Of a stretch of DNA of 64,000 bases, positions 13,030 through 24,668 are shown one piece after another. The DNA is taken from contig NW_006499583.1 of NCBI RefSeq assembly GCF_000471905.2, positions 681,027 through 745,026 on the forward strand, written 5' to 3'. The position numbers and the translations under genes are program-made. The notes under the pieces are model-generated. The model was not told the origin of the DNA, did no database searches, and saw nothing but the letters and a program-made list of their open reading frames with translations. This DNA comes from Amborella trichopoda. Lineage: Eukaryota; Streptophyta; Magnoliopsida; Amborellales; Amborellaceae. Each line of letters starts with the position of its first letter. Positions within the stretch are counted from its first letter, which is position 1.

Positions 13030-13470
13030 GATTGTGACTGAGGCAGAGCTCCTTGGCTTTAAGTTTGGTGTTTTTAACCTTGATAATTCTTTTATTATTG
13101 AAGGGGACTCTTTAAATGTGATTAAGTGGTGCAACAATCCTTTTTCTATCCCTTGGAAGTTGGCTTGTACGATGGTGGAGATTCTCAGACTTCTTAGGGG
13201 GAGACTTTTTCTTTTCGTCCATGTCAATAGAGAAAAGAACTCCTTAGTAGATGTGTTGGGCATACACTCGGTTATAATTCATTCTAGTCTTATTCTTTTC
13301 TCTTTTTCTGTTCTCCTCTTTCCTTTTCTTTCTCTCGAGGCTTTCTTGGCCTCAATATGTATTCTGACACTTCTTAATGAAACTTTGTTAACTGTTTCAG
13401 GAAAAACAAAAGAAGAGTTGACTGTGAAAGGCATGCCATCTCTAAACCTCGAACCCAGGAAATTCTGAGA
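13030..13470 (+). pseudogene. RNase H-like (RVT_3) remnant of an L1-type LINE
   Basis: Residues TEAELLGFKFGVFNLDNSF, then IIEGDSLNVIKWCNNP, PWKLACTMVEI and HVNREKNSLVDVLG match the C-terminal half of the RNase H-like domain at the end of plant L1-type LINE polyproteins (AE.LA and EGDS catalytic blocks, then the N..AD.LA helix). The N-terminal half with the first catalytic Asp and the reverse transcriptase are missing. The frame runs on to 13,468 in unrelated low-complexity sequence. It is most likely a fragment of a dead element. Confidence 0.6.
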
Positions 13471-15893
13471 ACCTCCTGGCCTTTATTTCTACACTTGAAA
13501 GACCTAATCTATTTTTTGGCATTGTTGAGTGTGACTCGTGGGCTAAACCTTGCGTTTGGTAAAGAAGCATCATTTTTGCAATCTCCATGACATGCTTAGT
13601 CCTTGACATAGAAGATGCCCAATTCTTGAGGAAGCATAGTCATTAATGATTGCTACAATGCTTGAAACATGGTATTGTTTAACTCGGTAGCGTCGAGTTT
13701 GGAAATTGATCTTCTAGGCTGGATCTTGGAAAGAGTGAGTGAAGCCAAAATCCCATCAAAAGATGTTATCTCATATGATCATGGATAAATCCGCAATAGT
13801 CGTAGGATCCACAAGACTTTAACAAAGATTACGGTAATATTTCAAGTGAAATGGAATTGTTGCTAGTCCCAATAGAAAAATACAAAACCAGAAATAATAT
13901 TCATAAATAAATAAACAAATAAATTTATGATCAACTTACTTGGATCTATCTTTAAATCACACAAAGGACTTAAGGTTCCATACAAAATCCTATAGACCGA
14001 ACCATCCGCTAATAGGCAACTTTGAAGTTCCATTGTGGTGAATCTCATTAACCTTGCATAGCTCTTCCATCATTCTCTATCTTTTTCTTATTATTTCTTG
14101 AAGTGTTAACCTCTTTTTACAGAGAATATATTTGATTTGTAACTTTCTCATTCATGGTCTACAGGAGTTGAGATCCAAGTGTAACTCTTGCGTTGATTTT
14201 CTTAAATGTAGCTAATCAGGATTAATAACCTGTCATCAAACTGTTAATCTTATGTGATGAGCTGAGCTAAACCTGTCATTAGTCTATTAGTGACTCACAT
14301 AATAGGATGTCATCTAAGTATTCCTATTATTTGATAAAAGATATATAGAAATTAAATAAACTTTGTATAAAAAAAACAATTTTTACAATGAATCCAAACA
14401 CACCACTAGGTTTTCCCTCCCCTGGCACTGGGTTTTCTCTCCAGTGCAACATCCTATTAAAGCTAAAAAATGGATCCACGTATAACCATTTGGGATTTCA
14501 CATATACTACAATAGGGCTTTAGTACCATTATTCCGGAAGAAAAGGGCCTGATAGGCCACATTTCCAATAGTTGTAGGATTGTAAAGTTAGTGGGTGTGC
14601 CAAAGAAAGTCGACAACATGTTAGCCAACCGGCACTTCCATAGCTCACATTTTCAAAACCGAAATCCTTGTAATCTCAGAAGACTTGACTTCCATGACCC
14701 AATAGAGGCAATTTATGTTTCTGGTATGAGGTATCAGGATCATACAGTATATACCTGTCGAACGACTTTGGTCTTTGTAAGGTCTTTGCAAGAATTGCAA
14801 GCCTATTATCCCTAATCAATTTCATACTATACCAAGTTAAGAAGTATGCCTAAAAGGAGAAAAAAGAGTCACGTAGTCATAGAAGGCATCGTTTCCAAGG
14901 AAAATGGACTCTCACGTATGAGATGCTAGGCACCAGACCAACAAATATACTGAAATGCTAGATGGAGTCCTAAGATACTTATAGGAACCATTTAACTCTG
15001 TGCATTTAAGGGGGTTACTGTTTTGTGGGTGCAAAGCTACATGGATCACTATGTCATTTTTTTGATGAACCGATCACTATGTCATTTTGATATTAAGGAA
15101 TGAGATCCTAAAATTTAAGGAACACATTCCATGCAGTATCGGGAGCGAGCTCCATTGTGAATAGGATCAAGAATCCTAAAAATTGAAGCGAGATCTCAAA
15201 AAGATGGGAATGGGTTCTGAGCAAGATCTCGGCTTCAAAACGCTGGAGCAAGATTCCGAAGCGAGAGAACACTCTATGGTGGTGCTTCCGGTAACTATAG
15301 ACTGGACACCCCATGATCCTTCTAGTGGAATTCTTAAAGCTTACGACATAGTCAGTGAAGGGCAGGCTCCTCAATCCTTTGTCTCATGGCAGTTAATTCG
15401 TCGAGGGAGAGTGGTTTAGGTTTGCCCCCACAATAATGCAAAGCAAAGTGCCTGAATATCTTGCCGGGGGTGATGTGAGGATGATTTTCATAACCTCTCA
15501 ATGCCATAAAAGTGGTCTTCGATGGGATGTATTGGAACATCACCATAAGGTGATGGGATCTATTACTTAGGGCTAGTACTGTAAGCATTTAGGCCTAAAC
15601 ATGTGTTTTCATATTACTTTTTCTAGAAAATTTTTGTCTGAATTTTGGCATGACGAATTTGGCTGGGAGATCTTCCAAATTCATAGGTTTTCTTGTATAT
15701 AATTTGTAGGGGTCGAGAAGTCATAGATTCCCAATATTTCAAAGGTGCTCTGAAGGGATTTCATGTTTTGCTCCATCTTGGCTAGCAGAGCTGCTAACAC
15801 AATGATGACTCAGGTAGCGGACTAGTTGCCTAATGTTGCTTCACACTTGATAGGCATGTAGGCTAGGTTGCCCCATATGTTCATCTTTGGGAA
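13471..15893. other. No gene recognised
   Basis: About 2.4 kb without a domain or a named repeat. A short duplication CACTATGTCATTTT occurs twice near 15,041-15,086. Open frames at 14,383-14,628 and 15,183-15,419 are not supported by any motif. Confidence 0.5.
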
Positions 15894-15898
15894 TTGAT

Positions 15899-16521
15899 TG
15901 TTGGGAAGTAATGCCCTTCCCTTCTATGTGTGAATCAAAGGTAAAAACATATCCCGCAATATACGTCTGTTCAAATACTAACCACGGGGAAAATTCGAGA
16001 GAGGAATCCACTAAAATAAAATGAGGGTTATAATATAATTTATTCTCAACTTTTTGCCCAAAAACTTGAGGCTTACAATCAAATGAGAGAACAACAATAA
16101 CTTGGAGAAGATAGAAAGTTACCTCACAAGCACCAGCAAGATCATCTCTTTCACACCTCAAAAAGCCCCAAAAAAATGGTCTTCCAATAGTTTGGAGATA
16201 CAACCGGATAGCACACCAAGTGTTCCGATTTTTCAGCTGAGTGTTGAGCATGAGAGATAACAAAAATGACCTCTGGAATGGCCCAAAATGGTGATGGAAA
16301 CCTCGTTACAAACCTACACTTTTTTCTCTCCAAGAGCCTTAAAAAAACCCTATCTTTGCTTGCAAATGGTGTCTCAAAAAAAAACCCTTTTTTTTTTGTC
16401 TTTTAAAACACTCTCTATGTTCTCTCTCTAAAAACCTCTCTCTGCCTCTCTAGCCCTTTTTTGTTGGTTTTTTTTTTTTCACTTCTTATGGGGTTGAACC
16501 CCACAAGGTAATCTCCTAACA
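15899..16521 (-). repeat. 3' LTR of the copia element
   Basis: On the + strand it starts TGTTGGGAAG and ends CCTAACA. Compared with the other LTR it lacks a block of about 120 bp, equivalent to roughly 19,397-19,518. Open frames inside it, such as 15,841-16,263, are LTR sequence and not genes. Confidence 0.92.
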
Positions 16522-16533
16522 AACTCCCCCTCC
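16522..16533 (-). other. Polypurine tract of the copia element
   Basis: The + strand is AACTCCCCCTCC, so the minus strand is a purine-rich GGAGGGGGAGTT directly before the 3' LTR. This is the expected plus-strand primer position. Confidence 0.8.
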
Positions 16534-16798
16534 AGACCCATGAGGAGGGCTCCGCCATACTAGATGCTCACATGGCACCCATGCTTGCCAAAGTTCTGCA
16601 TTGCTCATGCTTCTCCTTTGGCATTGTCTTTGTCATTATGTCTGACGGATTCCGATCAGTATGAATTTTGTAAATCTTCATCAACCCATTTTCTAAGACA
16701 TCTCAAATCCAATGGTACCACACCTCAATGTAGCATTCTTGCTCAGATCAATGACGCTTTGATAGTCACATCTAACTACATGCTCCTTTGTTTCAAAC

Positions 16799-17400
16799 CT
16801 AACTCCATAACCATAGCATCTCCTTACAGGCTCCTGTGGCAGCAATATACTCTGCCTCTGTAGTCGAGAGTGCAACACATTTTTGCAACTTTGATTGCCA
16901 AGAAATAGCTCCTCTTACAAAAATAGACAAGTAGCCTGAAGTAGACTTTCTTCTATCAAAATCTCTTGCCGTATCCGCATCTGTATAGCCTTCCACCAAG
17001 GGTGATGACTTTCCAAAACATAGACAAACTTTATATGTGCATTTTAGATACCTTAGAATCCATTTTACAGCTTCCTAATGTTACTTGCCTAGATTTGCCA
17101 AGTATCTGCTAACTACACTGGTAGCATATGCTATGTCAGGCGCTGTACACACCATAGCGTACATCAAACTCCCTACGTCAAAAACGACATTCAATTCTTT
17201 CTTCAACCTGTCAATCAAATTTGCATCTTGACCACGATAAGCATATCATCAACATATAACACGAGAATAATAAAGGAAGACTCAGAATACTTTCTAAGAT
17301 AAACATAGTGGTCTGCAGTGGTTCTAATAAAACCATGACTCATCCTAAAATAGTCAAACTTTTTGTACCATTGTCGTGGCGCTTGCTTCAACCCATACTC
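16799..17400 (-). pseudogene. copia reverse transcriptase (partial) and RNase H
   Basis: In minus-strand reading, EYGLKQAPRQWYKKFD starts near 17,400, followed by the catalytic block LYVDDMLIV. The text then jumps to VGSLMYAMVCTAPDIAYAT, so the usual stretch of about 80 residues between these motifs is missing. Stops follow, then EAVKWILRYLKCTYKV and the RNase H part GYTDADTARDFDRRKSTSGY, ISWQSKLQKCVALSTTEAEY and AATGACKEMLWLW. The N-terminal third of reverse transcriptase is absent, because the sequence upstream of EYGLKQAP is integrase. Confidence 0.88.
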
Positions 17401-17920
17401 ATATCAAGTAGCATGTCGTATTCATAGCTTCACCCCAAAACTCATTTAATAACTTAGTTGAGGAAAGTATGCTTCTAACCCTTTTTATTATGGTATGATT
17501 CATTCAAACTACAACGCCATTATCTTGTGGTGTGGAGGGAACCGTTTTCTCATGTTGTATGCCATGCTTGGTACAATAGTCCTCAAACTTCCTTGAGGTA
17601 TACTCTCCACCATTATCTGTACGAAGGCATTTCAATGACTTTGATGCTTGTCTTTCAACCATGACATGGAACTTTTGAAAAATTTCAAATACTTGATCTT
17701 TGCTCTTCATAGCAAAGTTCTAAACTTTCCTGAATGCATCATCAATGAAAGTGATAAAATACAAAGCACCACCAAGAGTTTTTACAGTCATAGGGCCACA
17801 TACATCAGAGTAAACTAAATCAAGTATTTCAGTATCCCGTTTAGTTTTAGCATGTGAAAAGGAAACTTTATGATGTTTTTCTATTAAACAATTATCACAA
17901 GGGGTTAAGGACGTACCTTT
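17401..17920 (-). pseudogene. copia integrase core (partial)
   Basis: Minus-strand pieces include CDNCLIEKHHKVSF (end of the zinc-binding region), LDLVYSDVCGPMTVKTLGGA with the first catalytic Asp, YFITFIDDAF with the following beta strand, RTDNGGEYTSRKFEDYC with the second Asp, and TPQDNGVV where active enzymes have PQQNGV.E. The catalytic Glu position is therefore changed. At about 17,400 integrase text ends abruptly and reverse transcriptase text begins, marking a deletion. Confidence 0.85.
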
Positions 17921-18286
17921 GAGACTTGGAATATAATTCTCTTCACCAAAATCTCCAAACCTTTCTCACTCATGTGACCAAGTCGTTGATGCCACAAGTC
18001 CGATAGAGATTCTTCAAAGACACCACCTCACCTTTGGATAACTGGGCTCCGGTTTTGTAGAGAGAGCAACATTCATGCTTCTTGCCACAATAAGAAAGCC
18101 CTTTTTCAACTTTCACACTCCATTGCCGAATCATGACTCATACCCTTCATCATCAAGCATTCATGTTGAGATGATATTCAATCTAAGGTCTGGAACATGT
18201 CTCACATCCTTGAGGATCAACTTGTAGCCGGTATTAGTAGTAATTCAAACATCACCCATTCCAATAATTTTAGATACTCCATTATT

Positions 18287-18577
18287 TCACATCGTTATCG
18301 AACCAAAGTCTCTCGACTTGTACATGGTAAAGAAATCTCTATGTGAAGTAGCATGGAAGGATGCTCCTGAATCAATCACCCAATTTGAATCATCACATGC
18401 TGCACTAATACAACCTTCACCACACATCGAGAAGATTATCACATCACCGGAGGCAGCTACAGTGGTTTCTTGATGTTCTTTGTTTCCATCACCATATTTT
18501 CCTTCTTTTTGATCTCTTTTGAACTTTCGACACTCCTTCTTCATATGTTCGGGCTTATTGCAATAGTAACACGTCAC
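18287..18577 (-). pseudogene. copia zinc knuckle and aspartic protease
   Basis: TCYYCNKPEHMKKECRKFKR is the CCHC nucleocapsid knuckle, and WVIDSGASFHAT is the retropepsin active-site block (DSG). After a stop the pre-integrase region continues (KLILKDVRHVPDLRLNIIST), with further stops before integrase. Frame disruptions make this non-functional. Confidence 0.88.
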
Positions 18578-18790
18578 TCATTTTCTCGACTTGGATCTCC
18601 CTTTTGATTTGCTTCGGTTATGATTTTCTCTTTTCTTCGGTCTCTCCCATTCTTCAGTTACTAATGCGTGTGAGTGGGAGGAATCTAAAGATTTTCTTCT
18701 CACTTCTTTATTCAACAAACTACTTGTAACTCTGCTCATGGTAACAATCCCATTGGGTGCTGAGTTGCTAAGGGATACAACAAGGGTCTC

Positions 18791-19234
18791 TCAAGTGTCA
18801 GGCAATGAGCTCAACAACAACAGTACTTGCAGCTCATCATTTAGCACTATCTTCATAGCCGCCAACTGATTTACAATGCTTTGTATTTCATTCAAGTGCT
18901 CAGCAACCGACACATTTTTCTTAAACTTCACGTTTACAAGTTTTCTAATTAAAAATGCCTTATTTCCAGCCGTATTTCTCTCATACAAATCATGCAATTT
19001 CTTCCACAAGGAAATTGCATAAGTTTCCATTGATACATGGTGGAACACGGTATCATCCAACCATCGTTGGATGCAAGCAATTCCTTTTCGGTCTAACCTC
19101 TTCCAATCATCATCGGTGATGGTTTCCAGTTTATTCTCTATCCCCTCAATTGGCAAATAGAGGTCTCTTGAATAGAGAATGTCCTCCATATTGGCATTCC
19201 AAATTGACCAATTACCCCCATTCAAACTAATCAT
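18791..19234 (-). pseudogene. copia gag (UBN2-type)
   Basis: An open frame of 147 codons starts about 80 bp after the primer-binding site, as expected for gag. It contains LNGGNWSIWNANMEDIL near the N-terminus and SLWKKLHDLYE, KFKKNVSVAEHLNEIQSIVN and LLSSLPDT, the typical plant copia gag pattern. It ends in a stop after SLPDT where the normal frame would continue towards the zinc knuckle. Confidence 0.88.
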
Positions 19235-19302
19235 CTGTGTAGAGGTATTTGCCTCTATCTTTTATTCACACACGAACAAAAACAAACACTTAATGTGCAA
19301 AT

Positions 19303-19314
19303 GCTCTGATACCA
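19303..19314 (-). other. Primer-binding site, initiator tRNA-Met type
   Basis: The + strand GCTCTGATACCA equals TGGTATCAGAGC on the minus strand, two bases after the 5' LTR. This is complementary to the 3' end of plant initiator tRNA-Met. Confidence 0.9.
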
Positions 19315-19316
19315 AT

Positions 19317-20048
19317 TGTTGGGAAGCAATGCCTTTCCCTTTTATGTATGAATCAAAGATAAAAACATATTCTACAATGTATGTTTGTTCAAATACAGAA
19401 AATGGGCAATTTGCTAAGTGCTAAGAAATGTAGAAATCACAAATCATAAAAAGAAAAAATTCCGCCAAGCACAATCACAACACAGATTTAATGTCGAAAA
19501 CTCTTCAATGTGAAGGGAAAAACCACGGGGCAAATCCGAGAAAGGAATCCACTAAAATCAAATGAGGGTTACAATATAGCTTTTGATCAAGTTTTTTTCC
19601 AAACCTTGAGGCTTACAATCAAATGAGAGAACAACAATAACTTGGGGAAGATACAAAGTTGCCTCATAAGCACCAACAAGATCATCGCTTTCCCACCTCA
19701 AAAAGCCCGAAAACAATGGTCTTCCAATGGCTTGGAGACACAATCGGAGAGTACACCAAGTGTTCCGATTTTTTAGTTGAGTGTTGAGCATGAGAGATAG
19801 CAAAAATGGCCTCCAAAATGCTCTGAAACGGTGATGAAAACCTTGCTACAAACCTACACTTTCTTCTCTCCAAGAGCCTTCAAAGAACCTTATCTTTGTT
19901 TGCAAATGGTGTCTCCAAAAAAAACTACTTACGTTTTTACTTACACTACTACTTCTCTCTACTCTCTCTCTCTCTCTCTAGCCCTTTTTGTGGGTTTTTT
20001 TTTTTTCGCTTCTTATGGGGCTGGACCCCACAACGTAATCACCTAACA
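19317..20048 (-). repeat. 5' LTR of the copia element
   Basis: Full-length LTR of 732 bp bounded by TG and CA, starting TGTTAGGTGATTACG on the minus strand. It is visibly diverged from the 3' LTR, so the insertion is not recent. Confidence 0.92.
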
Positions 20049-23000
20049 CTGATTGGACTGGATATGTTGATTGTTGTCATATGAGATTGTTGAGTTGAAT
20101 TAATTTGTCCTTTGTTGTTCGAGTAATGCAACCCTGAATTGCTAAGCCATGGAGATTAGCACATAGGACAAGGCTCTCACTAAGTGAGGTTTGAGAACAG
20201 CCAGTAAGACTGCAATGGTGCCTATGGGTTTGATGTGATGAACTAGAGCTCTGAAGTAAGTCGTTGTTTGATGGTTGTAGGTTCAATTGGTGCAAGGGCT
20301 GGTGGGAGGAGTTGGATTGGAGTTGTTGGACGATGGTTGACCATCATGGTTAACCCAACTCGAGCTAGCTGATAGTAGTAAGGTTAGCACCTCTGCTCGA
20401 CTAGACTGACCAAGCTAGTGGCTCATTCTTGGTTTTATGCATTGGGCCATGTTAATTTGGTGATCCATAGTTCCTAAGTGGCACTGATGTTGACTTGAAG
20501 ACAGGGATGATCGACCATTGTATCATGGGTCATAGAGGCTTGGTACCTCGAGGGTCAATGGCTTGATGCATTGGAATAAGACGGGGATGAGGCCATGCAC
20601 TCAGCGCACGAGCCGGATCTCTCCCTCACCCTGCCGTGTGACATGGGGGTTAATCTAATCTAGGCAATCACCACATAAAATATATAGGAAAATTTGTCAT
20701 AAGTTCAATGGGCAGACATTTTAAGGTGGGCTTGCTACGTATAGAAAAGCTGGAATGTTGTTTGGTTTAGATAAGCCCATGTCAGTTACCACTCTACCTT
20801 TGTGGGAGTGCTATGGAGCCTTATAGTGTATGAGGTGCTCTTAGAGAAAGTATTAGTGGAGGGGTTGTTACCGTGAGGCTATATGATTCCCAACCATCCC
20901 CACTCTAAATAGCTAGGTGTCTCTTGTGACTTAATTGTCGGTTTTAGGGGTTTTTAGAAAAGAGATTGTATATAATGAGACTATTTATCTTTGATACAAG
21001 GCGGTCACAATTACTTACAACCATCTGATGTAAAGTTTAATAGCTTGGATGTGCTACGAAGTTCGAGAAAATTTCTTTAAAGTTTGAGCTTAGTTAATGG
21101 AAAATTTCTTTAAAAGTTCGAGAAAATTTCTTTTAAAATTTCTTTTCGTGAGTTTTGAGGTGAGGTTTCAATCATTTTGATAGGGATGCAATGCATCAAA
21201 ACATCTTTCGTTTTAAATTTGAGTTTTAGTAACTAAAAAGAAGGGGAGTCGAAAGGGGAAACTAAGATATGGGTGGGACAGAGTTCACAAGATTTTTCAA
21301 GACTCTTTCTGCCAGTGGCATATTATGTGGCATTGAGGCCTCTGCTTCAGCAAGGCAGTATGCCACTATTAGTAGGCAAGAGCCAAACACAATTTGGTTC
21401 CTCCTAGGGAGTTCTGGGGTCTCTGATTGTCTTTTCAGACAGCGTTGTTATCGATCTGTCAAAAAGCTGATTGCCCGGGGGTGTAGTCCAAGGGTTGTTT
21501 TTTTACCCCATTTTTGCACAAATATAAGCTCGAGGTACCCCATGGTGGGCTCCAAACCATTTACATGCAAATCTTAAGTGGAGATAGACTCGAGGTCTCT
21601 CCCATTCCAATATTTGTCCAAACTTGTCAATTAAAATATGGGTAGAGAGAGTTGGTTATGTTAAATTATATTTATAAAGAAATTAGCTTGAAAGACCTAT
21701 TCTTAACAAATCATCGGCCCGCTTAGATTTGTGTAAAATCGTAAAGAAACTTTAGAAATCATAGAAAAACAATAGGAATGGTTTTTAGAAGGATTTAGAT
21801 ATAGATGAAAGAAAAAAATAAGAAACTAAAGAAAATATACAGAAGAAAGAAAAATGCATGGAAGTCGGACCCTTAAGGCTGGCACCCAGAGTTGCGGTCC
21901 AAATCAGATGAAGTATTGAGTCCTTACTCCTTTCACCTTTGTGATTTGCAATTCTAGTATTTATTTAATTCCAAGGGAGAGTTGTATCTAGGAATTTTCC
22001 TTTCACCTTTGTGATTTGCAATTCTAGTATTTGTTTAATTCCAAAGGAGAGTTGTACCTTGGAATTTGCATTTAGTGCTTAGAAGTTTAGGAGAAATGTT
22101 CCTCTCTTAAGGGATTATGTAGTTTATTGAGATTTGGTTTAATGGCCACTCGAACTGAGGTACTAGATCTAAGATTTGGATGCCTAAGTCTAGGGTTTAA
22201 GTTTGTAAAATTGCGGAACTAGAGTTAGGGTCTAGCTCTGGAAGAGAACCCAAATATGACTGAAAATGACATATTTATAAGCAAAAACCATCCTAAAACA
22301 AGAGGGCAATGTCCCCGAATTAAATCTGGACCATCTGTAAGGTTGGTTGTTTTCAAACCTGATCGGCAAATTTTGTTTCATGCTTTCTTGTTTTTTGAGA
22401 TTTTAGGTCAAAATCAAATCGGGATATTTTGTTTACAGTTAGTTGGAAATAATATCTCTCTCCCACATACACACTTGGACATGTCTAATTTGGGTTATTT
22501 TCTCCTAACTTGGATATTTGGAAATATTTTTAGAATATCTATGAAATATTCTATGCTGGACTATGGTTTAGTGTGGACTACAGTTGAGTGTGTCCTACAG
22601 TTTACTATGCTAGAGGTCGCGAGGGTTTAGAGTTGCATATTCCTCGGAATTCGCTTTAGCCAAAATTGAGTGGGGGTGTCTACATGGAGCAAATAAACAA
22701 TCTCCTCCTACCATAGCAACATATCTTTCTACAACTTAAAATCTATCTTGTAATTTTCAAAACTAACCATTTGGTGATTCTTAAGTGGATTTCTAAACTT
22801 CAAATTCTTGACTACCTCTTTGACCCTAAGGAGTAATCTGAAATGTAAGCATAGCATACACGCTCTTTACTCATAACCTTAGAGCTCTACATTGAGAACT
22901 CCGTGAGCTAAAACCATTAAAAGCCAAAAAAAACTGAGAAAGCTAAATATTCATTTTCCATTTCCAATATCTACTTACAATCGAATCATCCAAAGATTCA

Positions 23001-23455
23001 ATATCATATTTATTGACAAAGAAAAAAATTCTCTTGTGACATTGTGTTAAGTTTCAAAACATCCTCTTATAGATAGAAACAACAACCCCTAACATCAAAA
23101 GCCCACCAAGATTATGTACATAACTACCTAGGAACAAAATTAACGAGAATGCATACGTAATACGAGTATGGGAACTAATAAAAAAACACATAAAACAAGA
23201 ATATAAAGATCTATGTAGTTCATCTTAAAGGGATACATCCACGGTATATCATATTGAAATCCATTATACTGATGAGAGTTACATACATCATATAATTTAG
23301 GACATAAAGTTATCTCTTTAATCCTCAACAAAACCCAATCAAACAACTTTTCTAGACTAGCTCTTCTGGCCTACATCACTTGTTGCTCTCCCACCTTTAT
23401 TTCACATCTAAACCACCATCTTGAAAGAGAGCCTTGAGAGCGATAATTTCTCTCA
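20049..23455. other. No gene recognised; one 70-bp duplication
   Basis: About 3.4 kb without a domain or named repeat. The open frames at 21,269-21,577 and 22,256-22,630 (102 and 124 codons) show no motif and have no sign of being exons. The only clear structure is the tandem pair at 21,930-22,069. Confidence 0.5.
21930..22069. repeat. Tandem duplication, 2 x 70 bp
   Basis: Units 21,930-21,999 and 22,000-22,069 both start CTTTCACCTTTGTGATTTGC and differ by only a few substitutions. Confidence 0.92.
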
Positions 23456-23599
23456 CTAAGGGCACGTTCGTTTTTTTGAAAGATATCTTTTCAAAAGTGA
23501 AATGTTTTGTTTTGGAAGGTTTAAATAAGTTTTGGGTATTGTGTTTGATTACCTACTGGAATGTTAAGAAAGTTCTAACTACTGTGTTCGATAACGTAT

Positions 23600-24078
23600 A
23601 CATATTAATCTTATAAATATAAATATATAACATATATAACATAATATAATATATAATATAACATATTTATTAATATATATTTGTATTATATATAACATAT
23701 AATGTAATATTATTATAATATAATATAAGATATTATATATTATATATAATATATAGGATAATATAAGATATTTGTATATTATGTATATAATATTTATATT
23801 ATTATTTATTATATTATATATAATATAATAATATAAATATTATATAATATAATAAATGTATAATATATATTATATAAACTATAAAGTATAATATAAGATA
23901 TTTATATATTATGTATATAATATTTATATTATTATTTATTATATTATATTAATAAATATATTATATATTATATCATATTATATTATATAATATTATGTTC
24001 TAGTAATATTATATTATAGTAATATTATATTATTTTATATTATAGCATATTAATAATATTAATATTATGCATTTATAT
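23600..24078. repeat. TA-rich low-complexity tract
   Basis: Almost pure A/T with recurring TATAATAT and ATATTAT words. A block of roughly 65 bases ending in TATTATATTATAT recurs at about 23,760 and 23,890. No coding content. Confidence 0.85.
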
Positions 24079-24080
24079 TA

Positions 24081-24442
24081 GGGTGTGGTTTGTATAGAGC
24101 CTAGGCTCTAAACATTCAAATTAGAGCCTACCTTAAAATAGTGTCTAGAAATCTTTGGGATAGCCTTAAAATATGTTTTTATATTTATTTATAAATTTTA
24201 AAACTTAAAAAATAGTGTAGGTCTACAGATCTATGAAAACTTGAAAATTGACAATCCAAAAATGCATTATACAATGCACTATATCCAGAACTTGAAATCC
24301 ATTTTTTTCTCATGTCCATGCATCTTGATGTCGAGATGATCAATTTGAAGATATTTGGGCATCAAAACAACCTCTTCTCGTGGAATTTTATAGGTAGGCT
24401 CAAATTTGATTGTTTAGAGCTTCGACTTTATATAAAGTTTTC
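24081..24442 (+). mobile_element. Hairpin-TIR MITE, copy 2 (AGAGCC type)
   Basis: Starts GGGTGTGGTTTGTAT, followed directly by the perfect 14-bp palindrome AGAGCCTAGGCTCT (24,096-24,109) and AAACATTCAAATTAGAGCC. The right end is TTTGATTGTTTAGAGCTTCG then TTTATATAAAG, the inverted counterpart with a decayed palindrome. The interior carries the family core CATCTTGATGTCGAGATGAT. It is inserted in the hAT-like element. Confidence 0.85.
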
Positions 24443-24668
24443 TCTTTATATTATGCATAGTGAATAGTGATCAACAAAAAAGTTTTGATTAAGTTTCTAG
24501 CTTCCCCTTTATGAACTCAGTCTTTCACTTTTTAATAAATGATTAAGAACTTTTGTTGAAAGATTAGTTTATGAACTTTTCATGAAACGTGTGAAACAAC
24601 ACAACTTTTTCAAAATATGTAAGATACTTTTTGAAAGAATACTTTCAGAAAAACAAAGACGCCATAAG

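Larger units (their letters stand above)
15899..20048 (-). mobile_element. Ty1/copia LTR retrotransposon, internally deleted
   Basis: The two LTRs are 15,899-16,521 and 19,317-20,048. The element reads on the minus strand in copia order: gag, protease, integrase, reverse transcriptase, RNase H. TG...CA termini are present. Flanks TTGAT (15,894-15,898) and CTGAT (20,049-20,053) look like a 5-bp target duplication with one change. The internal part is only 2.8 kb, because about 1 kb or more is missing between integrase and reverse transcriptase and a second block is missing after the YVDD motif. It cannot encode a complete polyprotein. Confidence 0.92.
23456..24668. mobile_element. hAT-like TIR element carrying a nested MITE
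   Basis: The left end is CTAAGGGCACGTTCG followed by TTTTTTGAAAGATATCTTTT. The reverse complement of the right end is CTTATGGCGTCTTTGTTTTT followed by CTGAAAGTATTCTTTCAAAA. This gives an imperfect inverted repeat of about 40 bp with the AAGGGC-type start common in plant hAT MITEs. Inside are a TA-rich tract and a complete hairpin-TIR MITE (24,081-24,442), so insertions are nested. No clear 8-bp target duplication is visible, so hAT is a tentative label. Confidence 0.55.
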
